Notes under the pieces: generated by a model | Database searches by the model: none | Told to the model about the DNA's origin: nothing | The model's input: the letters and a program-made list of their open reading frames with translations, nothing else | Translations under genes and position numbers: made by a program | Source of the DNA: Dicyema japonicum | Lineage: Eukaryota > Dicyemida > Rhombozoa > Dicyemidae | Assembly (NCBI GenBank): GCA_011109175.1 | Contig: RDEW01000010.1 | Coordinates: forward strand, 1,144,796 to 1,208,795 | DNA length: 64,000 nt | Direction of reading: 5' to 3' | Shown here: positions 10,964 to 22,815 of the stretch, in pieces | How positions within the stretch are numbered: position 1 is the stretch's first letter | How the letters are laid out: every line of letters starts with the position of its first letter

Positions 10964-13469
10964 ATGTTAAGGCATTCCATTCGTAATTCAAGTTTGTATG
11001 AAGAATGGGAGACGCTGGCAAAGAAGCAGCTAAAGAACCGACCTATAGAATCCTTGATTTACAAGACAAATGAGAACATAGATTTGAAGCCGCTTTATAC
11101 TAGAAAGGATGTGGAAGAGATTGAGGAGTCAATTCCTGGGAGGTACCCCTTTATTCGCGGACCTTATCCGACTATGTACACTCAACGACCATGGACTATT
11201 CGTCAGGTATGATTTTCTAATTAATGTAGTATGCTGGATTTAGTACTGTTGAGGAAAGCAATCGCTTCTACAAAGACAACATCAAAGCGGGGGTTCAAGG
11301 ATTGAGTATTGCCTTTGATCTTCCGACTCATAGAGGGTTTGTATTTTATAAATTACCTTATTTGCTGGCGAACCTAAAATGTAATAAAATATTCTAGGTA
11401 CGATTCGGACAACGAACGAGTTACCGGAGATGTTGGAATGGCTGGAGTCGCTATTGATACTGTTGAGGACATGAAAGTCAAATTCTCTTATTTTTAAAGG
11501 ATTTGTTCAACGGAATTAATCTCCGGGAAATTTCGACTTCCATGACCATGAACGGAGCAGTTTTGCCTATTTTAGCGTTCTACATTGTGGCTGCCAAGAA
11601 CAGGTTTTCGCCTAAAATCAAGGCCAGGGCTGTAAATTAGAGGAATTAAGTGGAACTATACAGAACGACATTCTGAAGGAATTCATGGTCCGCAATACCT
11701 ACATCTACCCTCCTGAGCCGTCTCTGCGAATAATCGGGGACATTTTTCAGTTCACAACCCAGGTTCGTCGGGATTTTAAATTTAGTTTATGCCTCGGTTT
11801 AATTCCATCTCGATCTCCGGTTATCATATTCAGGAGGCTGGAGCCGATAATGTGCTGGAACTGGCCTTCACCATAGCAAACGGACTGGAATACTGCAAAA
11901 TCGGTAATATTGGTTCGGTCACTCAAGGAATCGAAAAAGGCTTGGATATCGACGACTTTGCTGGGAGGCTGTCTTTCTTCTGGGGAGTGGGGATGAACTT
12001 TTACATGGAAATTGCCAAATTTAGAGCAGCGCGGAAGCTTTGGGCGAAATTAATGAAGGAGAAATTCAATCCAAAGAAACAAAAATCTCTCATGCTTCGG
12101 ACTCACTCCCAGACTTCAGGGTGGTCTCTGACCCAGCAGGACGCATACAACAACATCATAAGGACCACCATTGAAGCCATGGCCGCCGTGTTTGGTGGGA
12201 CTCAGTCTCTGCATACCAACGCCTTTGATGAGGCTTTGGCTCTTCCAACAAAATTTTCAGCCAGAATTGCGAGAAATACTCAAATTATCATCCAAGAAGA
12301 AACAGGGATCCCCAAAGTGGTCGATCCTTGGGGAGGATCCTACATGATGGAGTCTCTCACAGATCGAGTCTACAACGAGGCTCTCAGTTTGGTGAATGAA
12401 GTAAATTTTGGCTCTTCAGGTTAGATTGAGAGCTTGGGAGGCATGGCCAAGGCGGTGGCTGAGGGACTTCCGAAACGGAAAATCGAACAGGCCGCAGCAA
12501 TGAGGCAGGCGAGGATCGACAGTGGAAAAGGTCGCTTCTTACGGTTATCAAATAGAAGTCATCGTGGGGGTCAACAAGTTCGTGTTGGAAAACGAGACCA
12601 TGCCTGAGATTTTGGTGGTCGATAACTCGTCAGTAGCAAAATCCCAGAAAGCCCGTATTTCCTCGGTGAAGCAATCAAGGGACCAAGCTAAGGTCTTCTC
12701 TTAAAGATGACGAATAAGGCCAAAGAAGCGCTCGAGAAGATCACCGAATGTGCCAGATCGGACGAAGGAAACCTTCTTGCAGCTTCAGTCGAGGCTGCAC
12801 GTTGTCGATGCACGATTGGAGAGATTTCAGATGCCATGGAACTTGTTTTCAGGGTTTTAAAGCTTTTTTAGGTTTTTGGGAGACACGTGGCCACCACGCA
12901 GTTGGTTTCTGGCGCGTATATAACTGAAAACCAGGACAAATCTGTCTTAGAGGCCATCATAAGGGATGTGGAGGTTGAGAGATTTTTGTGAGTGGCAGAA
13001 ATTCGCCAAATTAGAGGGCCGTCGTCCCCGAATTTTAGTCGCCAAGGTGGGCCAGGATGGACATGATCGCGGAAGTAAGGTGGTAGCCACAGGTTTCGCG
13101 GATCTTGGATTCGACGTGGACGTGGGTCCTCTGTTTAGTGTATTTCGGTTTATTGATTTGATGTAGATCCCACGTGACGTGGCACAGCATGCCGTGGACA
13201 GTGACGTCCACGTTGTCGGTGTGAGCTCGCTCGCTGCTGGACACAAAACTTTGGTACCTGAAATTATCAAAGAACTGCGAGAGATGGGAAGAAGTAACGT
13301 AGTTGTCGTTGTGGGAGGTGTGGTCCCTCCTCAGGATTATCAAATGCTCATGGACGTTGGAGTCTCGGCCGTTTTCGGACCTGGCTCTAAGATTACTGAT
13401 TCTGCAAGCACAGTGCTTAGAATTCTTTTCCAGAGGCACTTTCCTAAGGAAGCAAGCAAATTAGCCTAA
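10964..13469 (+). CDS. MUT: Methylmalonyl-CoA mutase, mitochondrial
   Basis: Adenosylcobalamin-dependent enzyme converting methylmalonyl-CoA to succinyl-CoA in propionate metabolism. Exons in order give [155 protein letters not shown] and the cobalamin-binding [18 protein letters not shown] (DxHxxG) domain, ending SKLA-stop at 13467-13469. At least ten short introns are visible: 11207-11229 (23 nt), 11337-11397 (61), 11477-11499 (23), then mostly 23-27. The join near 11604-11650 is ambiguous (a 47-nt intron dropping about ten residues, or a one-base frame error). ATG at 10964 gives a short basic leader (MLRHSIRN), weak but consistent with mitochondrial import. Confidence 0.95.
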
Positions 13470-14167
13470 AATTAGTTATTTCACTAACATTTTTGATATT
13501 TTTGATTGGAGATTACGGGAAAATGAGCAAATTGTCATGTAGCGGCCGACTGCGTGGCTATTTCCTCTCAGGATGGCGAGTGAGCTTAGCTCAAATAATT
13601 AGCAGCGCTCGTGAAGATCTCCTGATCGTGTAGAAATCCGATTCCCTAGACAACTCATGAAATCCAGAGTTACAGGTTCAAGAACGTCTCAACGGCGAGT
13701 GGAACAAACAAAAAATCCTTGAGTAGGACCTTTTACTTTAGAGGCACTCTGGTGTAAGTTGCAAGAGGCGAATGTGTCAGTTCAAGTGACGTCCCAGACA
13801 AGAGGATTCCCGGCTTCAAAGGGGACGGTGGTCATCCAATCTGTTCGTTTTTATCACTGATAACTGTGGTCAGCAGGCACGCAAAGGGAGTTACTCCTCA
13901 GAGCACAATGAAGAATCCATTTAAAAAACCGAATGAGCCATGTCCTAATTGATTGAAAAATTCTCTTACGCCCTCTGATAGCGCATGGATCCAACTATTC
14001 AAACCACCGGGAGATAATTTCGATCCGTGGCGACGAGTTCTGGAATTAACCTCAGCTTCCCGAAAAACGTCCTCTGGAACGCTGTTCTGTGGAACGGGTC
14101 AGTATCAAAGAATTAGTTTAATAATTAGTCTTTGGAATGATTAGTTTATATTTAAGTCTTTTTAAAG
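13470..14167. other. intergenic, no gene recognised
   Basis: Ordinary composition with no recognisable protein frame. A tRNA-like stretch (GGCGAGTGAGCTTAGCTCAA at about 13573, followed by ACAGGTTCAAGAA near 13671) may be a decayed SINE head, not firm enough to call. Confidence 0.4.
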
Positions 14168-14283
14168 TGTCCATTCAAATGGTCTCCATTCAAAATGTCC
14201 TCCATTCAAAATGTTCTCCATTCAAAATGGCCTCTATTCAAAATAGTCTCCATTCAAAAGGTCTCTATTCAAAATGGGCTCCA
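14168..14283 (+). repeat. 16-bp tandem repeat, about seven units
   Basis: Units of the form (G/T)(T/C)CTCCATTCAAAATG are repeated head to tail with one or two substitutions each, from GTCCATTCAAATG through AAAATGGGCTCCA. Period 16 bp. No coding or spacer-repeat structure. Confidence 0.85.
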
Positions 14284-14959
14284 AATATTTTTGTCAAGTT
14301 TTAGAAAAGTTCATCAAAAACATCAGGAGATTCTACCAAAACTACATCTTTAGGTAAAAAATCATCTTTTTAAATATTATAAAAAATTGATTTTAATGAG
14401 TCCTACGAGTAAATAGAACAGTTTTCCAAGGTCCTCGAAATTTTTAGGTAAAAAAGTCGTCTTTTTTAAATCGTATGAAAATTACTATTTTTAATAAAAT
14501 TATGAGTGAACAGTTTTTGAGTAAAATAACATTCACATTTATTTTTTTACAACAAAGGAAACTTTATTTAGCAAAAAGTAACAGACATTTTGAATATAAA
14601 ACTGAAGTCTCCATCGCCCTGACGGTGATCAAAACAACTTGCAACGCGAATCCAGCTACGAGGAAAGCTGATCTAAAGGGAGACACAAACCCTCTCAAAA
14701 AAACAGAGATAGATTGATAGATCAAAAAACACACACCACAACAACCCACAACAACCACACAACGTGCAAACTTAATGAAAATAATGCAATAGGTTCCCCA
14801 TATCGTAAAACAATTTTTAAAAATAAATAAATATTAAATTAATCTTGATAAGTCCAAATTTGTCGTTAATTAAAAATCTCACTATAATTGATGTCCTAAC
14901 CTCTGTTTTCGCATTGAATCGCCCCGTGGCGGTGTGGTGCTAAGTGGCTATTTAGGTTT

Positions 14960-15385
14960 ATGTTGTCTGTCCCTCCTTTTTCCCTTCCTACTAGAGTGGT
15001 GCCGTTATCTGCCTGTCTCAAATGGTTGCAACAGAGCGAAGAAACTGTCACGTGGTCTCCTAACTATTTGGAAGTGAAAACCCTTTTGGAGGATGACGAT
15101 GCTACAGAAATAATTGCAACTTGTAGCTATAAAAATATTTCCTTATTCTATTTTTATTTGTCTCCCCACCAGACTATGCTAGGTTATCTGCTCTGGCTAC
15201 TTTGGATAACGTGCTCATATCTTGTGATATGAATGTGAATTACTTTTTATTCCTTTTCCCTGACTGACAACGTCTTCTAGTCACCCATGATTCGAGAAGC
15301 GACCACAGCCCAATTTTGCCCTTCGCACTTCAACCAGTAAAGTGCCAACTGGAAACCAGCATTTAATTAAGACAACCGTCTGAAA
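14960..15385 (+). mobile_element. APE-type LINE endonuclease fragment
   Basis: Frames joined across one frameshift near 15170 read ISLFYFYLSP, then PDYARLSALATLDNVLISCD, then SRSDHSPILPF. The order 'xxxYxPP ... L..LL....i..GD.N ... SDHxPi' is the C-terminal half of the apurinic endonuclease domain of LINEs (established). The GDxN position reads CDMN and the frame is broken, so the copy is dead. RT motifs do not follow. Confidence 0.6.
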
Positions 15386-15784
15386 AGCCTTTTTCCGATT
15401 ACATGAACAGAGGGGTTACTATCAATATTCCTAATCTAATGGAAGGCCCAGTAGCAGGCTTACAAGCATGAAGTCTGATTTTAGTGGGAACGCCCGATCC
15501 TTAGAGAAGGACGTTCAAATCGATAAACTTTGTCGATCTGAGACCAAGCACGTTCTGATGTCTCAACGGAGATAGTCTGGAACGTATAATATTTAAGCTT
15601 TCGAGTAACTTCATCTTTTTGTAACCTTAATAAGCCTGTCCGACTTCCCTGAGATTAGGAACCAGTTTGTGAGATTGTTTGGTTGACAAATATTCAGGTA
15701 AATAGTCTTTGAAACATGCAGGCTGTCAGAACATGGATGAATTCCATAAACGGGACCCACTATTTGTTAAATTAAATTATAGGG

Positions 15785-16142
15785 TTTCCCAACCATTAGC
15801 GTCACTTTCCCAACCAATAGCGTAACTTACCCGACATTAGCGTTACTTTCCCAACCAATAGCGTAACTTATCCGACCATTAGCGTTACTTTCCCAATCAA
15901 TAACGTCACTTACCCGACCAATAGAGTTACTTTTCCCGGTCAATAACGTCACTTTCTTGACCAATAGAGTAACTTACCGAAACAATCTTTTTCCACACAA
16001 TTCCTTAAAAATTAGCGTTACTTTCCCAATCAATAACGTAACTTACTCGACCATTAGCGTTACTTTCCCAATCAATAGCGTAACTTTCCTGACCAATAGA
16101 GTAACTTACCGAACAATCTTTTTCCACACAATTCCTTAAAAA
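15785..16142 (+). repeat. minisatellite of 20-22 bp units with higher-order duplication
   Basis: Units such as CCAATAGCGTAACTTACCCG and CCATTAGCGTTACTTTCCCA alternate for about 350 bp. In the right half a longer block (GACCAATAGAGTAACTTACC, then CAATCTTTTTCCACACAATT and CCTTAAAAA) appears twice, near 15958-16010 and 16090-16142, showing a second, larger duplication on top of the short period. Not CRISPR: there are no unique spacers and both phases vary. Confidence 0.85.
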
Positions 16143-16374
16143 CATTGTGTCAATCATCCGCATCTCATCTGTTGGTTGAGACGATCACCTGATTAGATGA
16201 AGACGAATGCATAACTCAATTTGTCAGACACTCCATATCTTTGGACTACGCCATTTTGCCAGTTTAAACATCTAGGCCTTATCAGCGGGAGAACATGAAC
16301 AGATTAAGTATGTCTTTAAATAAAAGTCTACCTAATGACGAATAAAGTCTACAAAAACATAAAAAAGTAGGACC

Positions 16375-16412
16375 CACCGAGATTCGAACTCGGGTCTCCG
16401 GATTCAAAGTCG
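16375..16412 (-). pseudogene. partial tRNA-Gln copy (3' half)
   Basis: 16375-16412 repeats the acceptor 3' strand, T arm and anticodon region of the intact tRNA just downstream (GGACCCACCGAGATTCGAAC on the plus strand), but stops at TTCAAAGTC and continues into the flanking sequence GAAAGTCTACCTAATGACGA. It arose by tandem duplication of about 85-100 bp, because the flank GTCTACCTAATGACGAATAA is also repeated. Confidence 0.75.
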
Positions 16413-16468
16413 AAAGTCTACCTAATGACGAATAAAGTCGGTAGATGTCTACAAAAACATAAAAAAAT

Positions 16469-16540
16469 AGGACCCACCGAGATTCGAACTCGGGTCTCCG
16501 GATTCAAAGTCCGAAATGATAACCACTACACCATGGGTCC
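16469..16540 (-). tRNA. tRNA-Gln (anticodon TTG)
   Basis: On the minus strand: acceptor GGACCCA pairs with TGGGTCC; A box TGGTGTAGTGG; anticodon loop CTTTGAA giving TTG between arms TCGGA/TCCGG; B box AGTTCGAATCTC. The total is 72 nt including the discriminator, with no intron. All arms pair, so this looks functional. Confidence 0.93.
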
Positions 16541-16766
16541 GTTAAAGATTTCTTTAATTTTTTAATAGGTTTAAATATCTTTAGGATTGAGCTTGTTACC
16601 AATGAAATTGTCTAATGAACCACATCCAGTTAGTTAGTCTCGGTCAACTCCCATAGTCTTTTAGATAAACTTAAAACACCTTCACTTAATGTATATTCTA
16701 TTTTTTACTAATAAACAAAAAAATTATATTTTTCAGTTAAATTATAATATTGTTACTCTTACTTGG

Positions 16767-17135
16767 TTAGTAACTGTACGATGCGAATCCAAAGGCATAG
16801 ACAAGGGTGTCCTTAGTTCGGTAATATTCTTTGATGCAAAAGTCATATTCGTGGTCTGTTAATGCCGAGGAAGTCATAATTATGTCATAGTCTATATTTG
16901 AAGTTATTGTGACATTGGCTATAAGCTTGTATCTTCTAGATGCACAAGTTTTCATTACTTCTATGACTCTCGTGCTTAGTCCCTTTGCCTCTTTTGGACT
17001 TTGGTCCGGATCGTACTTGTGAGTAGAGCAGAAACTCTCGATGATCTTTTGAATTTTATTGGAAGCAGTTTTTTGATCGAAGACCTCATCCTGACTTGGT
17101 TCTAGCTTGTAAGTGTTGGAATATTGAACAAACAT
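16767..17135 (-). CDS. Tctex1-type dynein light chain
   Basis: A single 122-codon frame with an ATG at 17133-17135 and a TAA at 16767-16769. N-terminal NTYKLEPSQDEVFDQ and then IQKIIESFCSTHKYDP, GLSTRVIEVMKTCASRRYKL and IANVTITS match the start and core of the Tctex1 fold (YKLeP...F, I..ii...L....YD......ls..i...vk.....rYK...v.i). The C-terminal beta strands are divergent (HEYDFCIKEYYRTKDTLVYA, FGFASYSY), like the family's final 'D....fe...L.a...vfa.Y'. Such proteins are light chains of cytoplasmic, ciliary or IFT dynein; the closest group is probably TCTEX1D/DYNLT2B (inference). No intron is needed, unlike neighbouring genes. Confidence 0.8.
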   Translation of the reverse strand: MFVQYSNTYKLEPSQDEVFDQKTASNKIQKIIESFCSTHKYDPDQSPKEAKGLSTRVIEVMKTCASRRYKLIANVTITSNIDYDIIMTSSALTDHEYDFCIKEYYRTKDTLVYAFGFASYSY

Positions 17136-17384
17136 TGACTTTCTGTGTTTTCTTTCGATCGATGACTCAAGTTTGTGACTGATGTCCCTCCAACTAACTT
17201 AAAGGATAAATAACAAGCCAAACTTCTGCTCATACTCAAGTGGCTTCATCGGGCAAGCGATTTGTATTTTAAATAGGAAATATAGATTTTACATGTTTTT
17301 GTCAATTTTTAAAGTTAATAGTGTTTATTATTGTTTTTTAAACATTAAGTTAAAAGTACAGCGGTTTATTTTGGACAAATGTGA

Positions 17385-17560
17385 GAAGGTACTGCAACTA
17401 GCATAGCTCTCAAGTCGCATTAGCTGTGGGTTCGATTCCTACTCGGTGGTTACTTTATCGAAAGATTTCCTTAGTGATTTTTGCCTTCTATGCCTAGAGG
17501 CGTCATTGGATCAACCATAATCAGGGGACGCCTAATACTTGACATTCAAAATGGGAGATA
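17385..17560 (+). repeat. tRNA-derived SINE, family B
   Basis: Contains a perfect B box GGTTCGATTCC near 17430 and an A-box-like TAGCATAGCTC, then GGTGGTTACTTTATCGAAAG, CCTAGAGGCGTCATTGGATC and GGGGACGCCTAATACTTGAC. Matches 57135-57320 through the body. Confidence 0.6.
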
Positions 17561-18789
17561 CTTGGAACGTCCTATTCCGACTGGGTGTAGCTAGATAAAA
17601 CTTATTTCAGGTATACCCGGGGTTATTAAAAAATATGGCTATCTAGGGGAAGGCGTACAGAGTGACGGTAGAGTTGATCATTGAAAAGAAACAAATACCA
17701 CCAAACACTCTGGAAAGCCTAATTTGTCTTAACAGTGCAAGAGTAATGGGTCATTCTGGTCACCTGACCAATTACTCCAACCAAGAGTAATGGGTCACCC
17801 TGCACTGAGTTTTGTAGCATTATCCACTAAAGCTAAGTTTCCAGCTCAACCTTCTGATTAATCAATCTTAAGCTGGTTAAATATTTTGCGTTTGGAGAGT
17901 GTTTCAGTTTTGTTATAAGGACCCAACTTTCATGCGTCTAGGGACACATTCTAAATATCCTCATGACCACGTGTGCTTGTGTGTGTAAATACGTCTATCT
18001 ACTTCAAGCTGTCTCAAGTACTCTCCATGGAAATAGTAACCATACGATCTCACATCGTCGAACAAGGAATAATATGGATTAGCATTATCCCCGGTGATAT
18101 TACTACTATAATCCGATTTTTTTTATTCAAAAAATTTTTATTATGAAATATAATCAATAATGTAATTAAATTAACACCGCCAACCATCCAAAGTGGACTC
18201 CGCCGACAATATCGACGTTGCGTTGCCTGTCACGATTGAAACAGAGATCAACTGGAGAAGCCGATTTTTTTAAACAGAAAAAAATTTATTATATAACAAG
18301 TCGATCAAAATAATCCAACTGATAGGATGGAATGGTTGTTTTTCCTGACAGAGAAATCCTTTGGAACAGCCACTCGGATTCCTGACTCTCATTACTCACT
18401 TTCGACAACATTGACCCAAGCGATCTTAGAAAAGAGACCGTCTTGCGCCAAAGACTCCATTCGTCTTGACGACTACAGGCTGTACATGTAGAATCTGGTA
18501 GAGAGAATGTCGTATTTTTTATCTTGAAAATCTCGAAAGTCCTATCAGCCTACTCACCTTTCAATGTGGAACCAGCAAGTCTCGACTGGGAAAAGGTGTC
18601 GATACAAGCCCTATCCCAATCCTATCGAGACCAGGTTGTACCCTCCAACAATATGGGGGATAAGCATTTATAATAGATAACTTTTAGAGGGATAATAGTT
18701 GATGGGAGATACAGATCATGTCATACCCCAAATCCAGTGTACTCCGGAGGCTAATCTTATGAACAGTAAATCAGAGTCCACAATGTTTC

Positions 18790-18855
18790 TTTAATAACTC
18801 CAGATATATCTGAAAGAGGTTTTATCCAGTTCCCCCGGTCGGAGTGTGTCATAAA
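18790..18855 (+). repeat. dispersed repeat, copy 2 of 2
   Basis: TTAATAACTCCAGATATATC and the following 40 bp match 4690-4755 with scattered changes, same orientation. Confidence 0.5.
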
Positions 18856-18965
18856 TCCTACCGCTGATTGCGACTGCACTAAACACTTCGTTGCATGGTC
18901 TTCAACACTGTTGTGAATCGATCAGGTGGGTATTAACACTCTCTTTTTATTCATTACCCCCAGGC

Positions 18966-19165
18966 TTACAATCTTTCGTAAACCCTGTACAAACAGTCAT
19001 AGCTAATTAATCCAAGGAAGGAACCCAAGGGAAAACATCTGCTTCCTCCGACAAAATCCAGCCTCCAATAGTACATTACAGGCTTCCTCTTCAGAAAAAG
19101 AGGTCCGTCCTCTTCCATTTTCATCACACGTCCTACCGTCGCGGACATCACTTGATTATCCGGCG
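18966..19165 (+). repeat. dispersed repeat D, copy 1
   Basis: ACAATCTTTCGTAAACCCTG, AGTCATAGCTAATTAATCCA and AAGAGGTCCGTCCTCTTCCA recur in order, with changes and small gaps, at 52228-52410 on the same strand. Both copies end at a TCA(C)ACG(C) motif. No coding signature. Confidence 0.65.
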
Positions 19166-19199
19166 GAAGAGTTTTCATAATGGTAATCTTCACCAGAGA

Positions 19200-19734
19200 A
19201 TTTTGGCAGGGAGAACCCTCTTTCTCGACGATCTTTGGATTTTAAATGAATAAATTCAAATAATTACTAAAAATAATAATTTTCCAATTTATGCTGGATA
19301 TTGCAATTTTAATGAAGAAGCATCCTACAAAATTAGCATTACACTGCGATCACGCCGAATTGAATATAAAAGCGAGTTTCATTAATCAACTATTCGAATG
19401 TGCTTTTGCTGCAAACTGGTCAGGTTACTGAATATATTTTTCCGAAAATTCAAAACCGACCGCGGCTATAAGCGAAAAGATTATCCTGAACCACCATTTT
19501 GGACGGCGGAGAGAATAAAATACTTTATAGAGACTGTATTACAGTTAATGAGTTGAATAGGGGAGGATATTGACTTCATTTGAAGAATTGTATGAAATTA
19601 GTATCAATATTCCCGAGGAAATTGTAGTTTTTCTGATGATTTCTAAGAGTTCAACTAGAGACAAATATGATGAATACGAAGGGATAACGTTCGATGATTG
19701 ATTTTTCTAAGAATTTGTTTTTTATTTATTAAAC
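19200..19734. other. intergenic, no gene recognised
   Basis: Contains a 46-codon ATG frame near 19290 (MLDIAILMKKHPTKLALHCD...) without a recognised domain, and an AT-rich tract before the LINE 3' end. Nothing else can be supported. Confidence 0.4.
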
Positions 19735-21905
19735 AATTTATTTAAATTAACCCCACTTTATTTAATAAACAATAAAAAAGTTAATATATTTATTAATCAA
19801 CAACCTTCCTCGCCTGCCTGTTCGCCAGCCTCCTCAGGCAGGTTCGATTCTGGTTGCTGAAACAACTCCGAGAGCGCTTTGTCTAATTGAACCCTCTGCC
19901 CATATGGCATCTCAGGGCTCTGCCTCCTATACTCCAGTGTCAGGCTCTCTAGGGTCCGCTTTAACACAGTGGACTGTAGATAGGCCTGGAGCTTCCTATC
20001 TACCCCCAACTGCTTCAGATAACCCTTGTGGTACTTTGTTGCAATTCCTTCCCACGTCATTACTATAGGAATAACGAGGACCTTGCAACCAAGCATCTGC
20101 CCCATCTCGTTTGCAAGAAAGTCATACTTCCTTTTTTTCTCCACCTCCACAGTCTGCAAACGGTCTTGAGACGTGATGCCAACCTCTATGATAAGGACTT
20201 GGCCAGACTCCTTATCGTGTACCACAATGTCCGGTTTATTGTGCTTGACTAGCACCGAGGTACGGATAACACTGTCTACCTTAATTTGGACCCTGGTGTT
20301 CTCTACTACAGATTGCACCTTATGAGTCCGCAACTTTCTGGTGTGGCGAATACCATACTTATTGCATAGTAGAAGATGAAGACTCCTTACTACCTCGTTG
20401 TGCCTCCACACATAGTCGTGGCAGAGCATGGATCCACATCGAGTGGCTAAATGATCAACCGACATGCTCCTTGACTTACAGTGGGGACATGTATTTGTTG
20501 ATCGACCCCAAAAAATATTGCGGTCTTGCATATACGTGTACAACGCCTCCGATCGAGGTGAGTTGTCACCGTATTTTAGCCATATTGTCGACGACTTAAG
20601 GTCGACATGTGGGTTGTCCAATGCTCTGAAGAGGACCTTATGAAGGCTTTTTAAGTTGATCTTTTCCATCAAATTATTATATTGTAATTCGATCAACGCC
20701 TTCACATTTACTAGCCCACCATCATCAACACCATACTTAGCAGACAAAAAAGGTCTGATAGTGCCTAGGTAGGTTGCCCGTGTTTTCTCGGTCGTTATTA
20801 TGGCGTGCTTCCTAGCAGACACACTTACCCAGCTATCAGGGTTTCGTGCATTCGCATTAGGATACGCTCACTTAATTGGACTATTCCACACAATCCACGG
20901 CCGAATTTATCACGGGTAAATATAGTCTCTCCTTATTGGCTGCCAGCACATGGACATGGTTCTCTCTGAGTACTCCACGGATCATAACATCCATCTCATC
21001 ATACTCGGGGCTCAAACTCCACAACACCTATGTAGTAGTTTAGCAGCAAGACATCATACTCATTTAATGCTAGGAACAAATTCCTTGCATTTTGAGACGT
21101 CTTACACAATAACGCTGCTCTTTTACGGATGCCTTCAGTAATTTGTCGTTTTGTCTCGGGCATTATAAAGGACTTTGGAGTTTCGGTAACACCCAGATAC
21201 TTATATCCTTCGTATTCCTCTAGGACTCTTACTAACTCGTTACATACTTGCGTGTTAGTCGCAGAATTTGAATAATTCAAATCTAGTCCTATACTTTCAA
21301 AGAATACCCTGGCACAGACCCCCATGGAGTAGAGATCCTCAGCTGTTCGAGCATACATTTTCAGGTCATCGATAAAAAGAAGGTGATTTGTACTGAAACA
21401 AACCCCTTCACCATGAGCTGGTATTTGCTCAAACCGGTCATTGAGGCGGTGACTCAATGGCTCCAAACAGATAATAAAGAGCAGCGGAGACATGCTATCC
21501 CCCTGAAGGATCCCCCTCTTGAGTTTTACCTCGCCTATCCGGTGCCTATTATAGTTCAGATGAATACTCCACCTATTCATCACAGCCGCTACAAAGCTGA
21601 TGAACCACACAGGCATACACAGACAGACTGTGTAGGCACTCGACAAGGTAAGAATGATCAACTGAATCGTAAGCCTTCTTCACATCCACCCACATAGACA
21701 AAAGTGAGTTTCCGTGAGACACAGAAAGGCATTTGTTGATCAAAGCCTGCTCTTTTGCCCCCTGACAATTTCGAACAGTTCCCAACTGATTCTCGGAGAG
21801 AATCCCATTTGCGTCTACAAAGCTCCTGACCTCATTAGCCACTAATTTGGTCATCAGCTTATACAGGGTTGGCATGCAGGTTATCGGTCGATAATCTGCA
21901 GCAGA
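19735..21905 (-). mobile_element. Degenerate non-LTR retrotransposon with restriction-like endonuclease (R2/NeSL/R4-type)
   Basis: Read on the minus strand from about 21905: RT fingers ADYRPITCMPTLYKLMTKLV; motif A SMWVDVKKAYDSVDH; motif B RGILQGDSMSPLLF; motif C LLFIDDLKMYA; motif E YKYLG. A continuous 341-codon frame (19797-20822) follows with a zinc knuckle CPHCKSRSMSVDHLATRC (CX2CX8HX4C) and the restriction-like endonuclease: KPDIVV, 10 residues later LIIEVGI, and the downstream KKRKYDFLANEMG lysine-tyrosine motif. C-terminal endonuclease after RT with a CCHC is the diagnostic order of RLE-type LINEs. The RT is split by frameshifts (about 21600, 21000, 20900) and the 5' part is missing, so it is not active. 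A 3' tail with TTTATTGTT precedes an AT block at 19735. Other 3' copies lie at 5045 and 28432. Confidence 0.88.
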
Positions 21906-22815
21906 CTGGAGAGAGAAAAATCATTCGTACGGTAATGAGAACAATGAAGACCACAGACGTTGGATGTCACAGTTGATTACTGGAACGGGGATTAATGATT
22001 ACCTAACTGTTTTGCTTTTGTGTGTCTTTCTTTCTCGATGATCCACGGGTTCTAAATGAATAATGAATAAATTCTATACATGCTGTCTCATACAGTCGAC
22101 CCCTGTTGGTCCAGGACAAGCAGAGACAACCACTAAGCTTCATTTTATCCAAATTCTAGTTAATAAACTAAAACAGTAATTTTTGTATCGGGATGATATT
22201 CTCCGTTATTTTGATTTTATTTTTTTCGGACTTATTCCCCCTAAGAATCAAATGGTATCAAAATACACCTTAGATTAGAGGCCTTGTGGGTTAGGAGGCG
22301 GTAATAATGGTATGGAATCGATTTCCCCACTTCCTACTATGGTCTAGGGTTTCTCGCCCTTTGCTCGGCTTCTGTATTAACGTAGTGTCCTGTGATCTAA
22401 TTGTTTCAGTAGGCTTCCAGTGCTCTGGCAGCATCAAAAACGATGTGGAACTGGTTCCCAGCTGATACGAGTCACTCAGGTCTAGGAAGAACCAAATTTT
22501 GCGAGAAAGTGAAAATACTGTAATTTAGAATTTTTTACTTCTTATAGTACAAATGTGCTATTTATTAAAATCATCAATGACCTAATATGTTAACCACAAT
22601 ATTTCACTTTCACAGTTATGTGGTTTATTTTCACAACAATGCGGTTTATTTACCCCAGTCAAGGTAGGTCTTTCAAAGAAGGCTCAATGGTGAGGAAATA
22701 AAGACATTTGCCGACAGAACCAAGTAACCGATGACACGTGGATGAGCACTAGCCTTTGTTGAGGATTATTTATTTCATTGCCAGGATCGCTGGGTTAACA
22801 AAGGAATCTGCTCAA
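21906..22815. other. intergenic, no gene recognised
   Basis: No conserved frame on either strand. Base composition is mixed, with a T-rich block at 22210-22240. Confidence 0.4.

Noticed and set aside
13035..13439. 134-codon minus-strand frame
   Set aside because: Shadow of the methylmalonyl-CoA mutase cobalamin-binding exons on the plus strand.
15785..16142. Regular repeat array that could suggest CRISPR
   Set aside because: Units are contiguous and degenerate with no unique spacers, and the DNA is eukaryotic (spliceosomal introns).
20028..20252. Plus-strand 74-codon frame
   Set aside because: Antisense to the long RLE LINE frame (19797-20822) that carries zinc-knuckle and endonuclease motifs.
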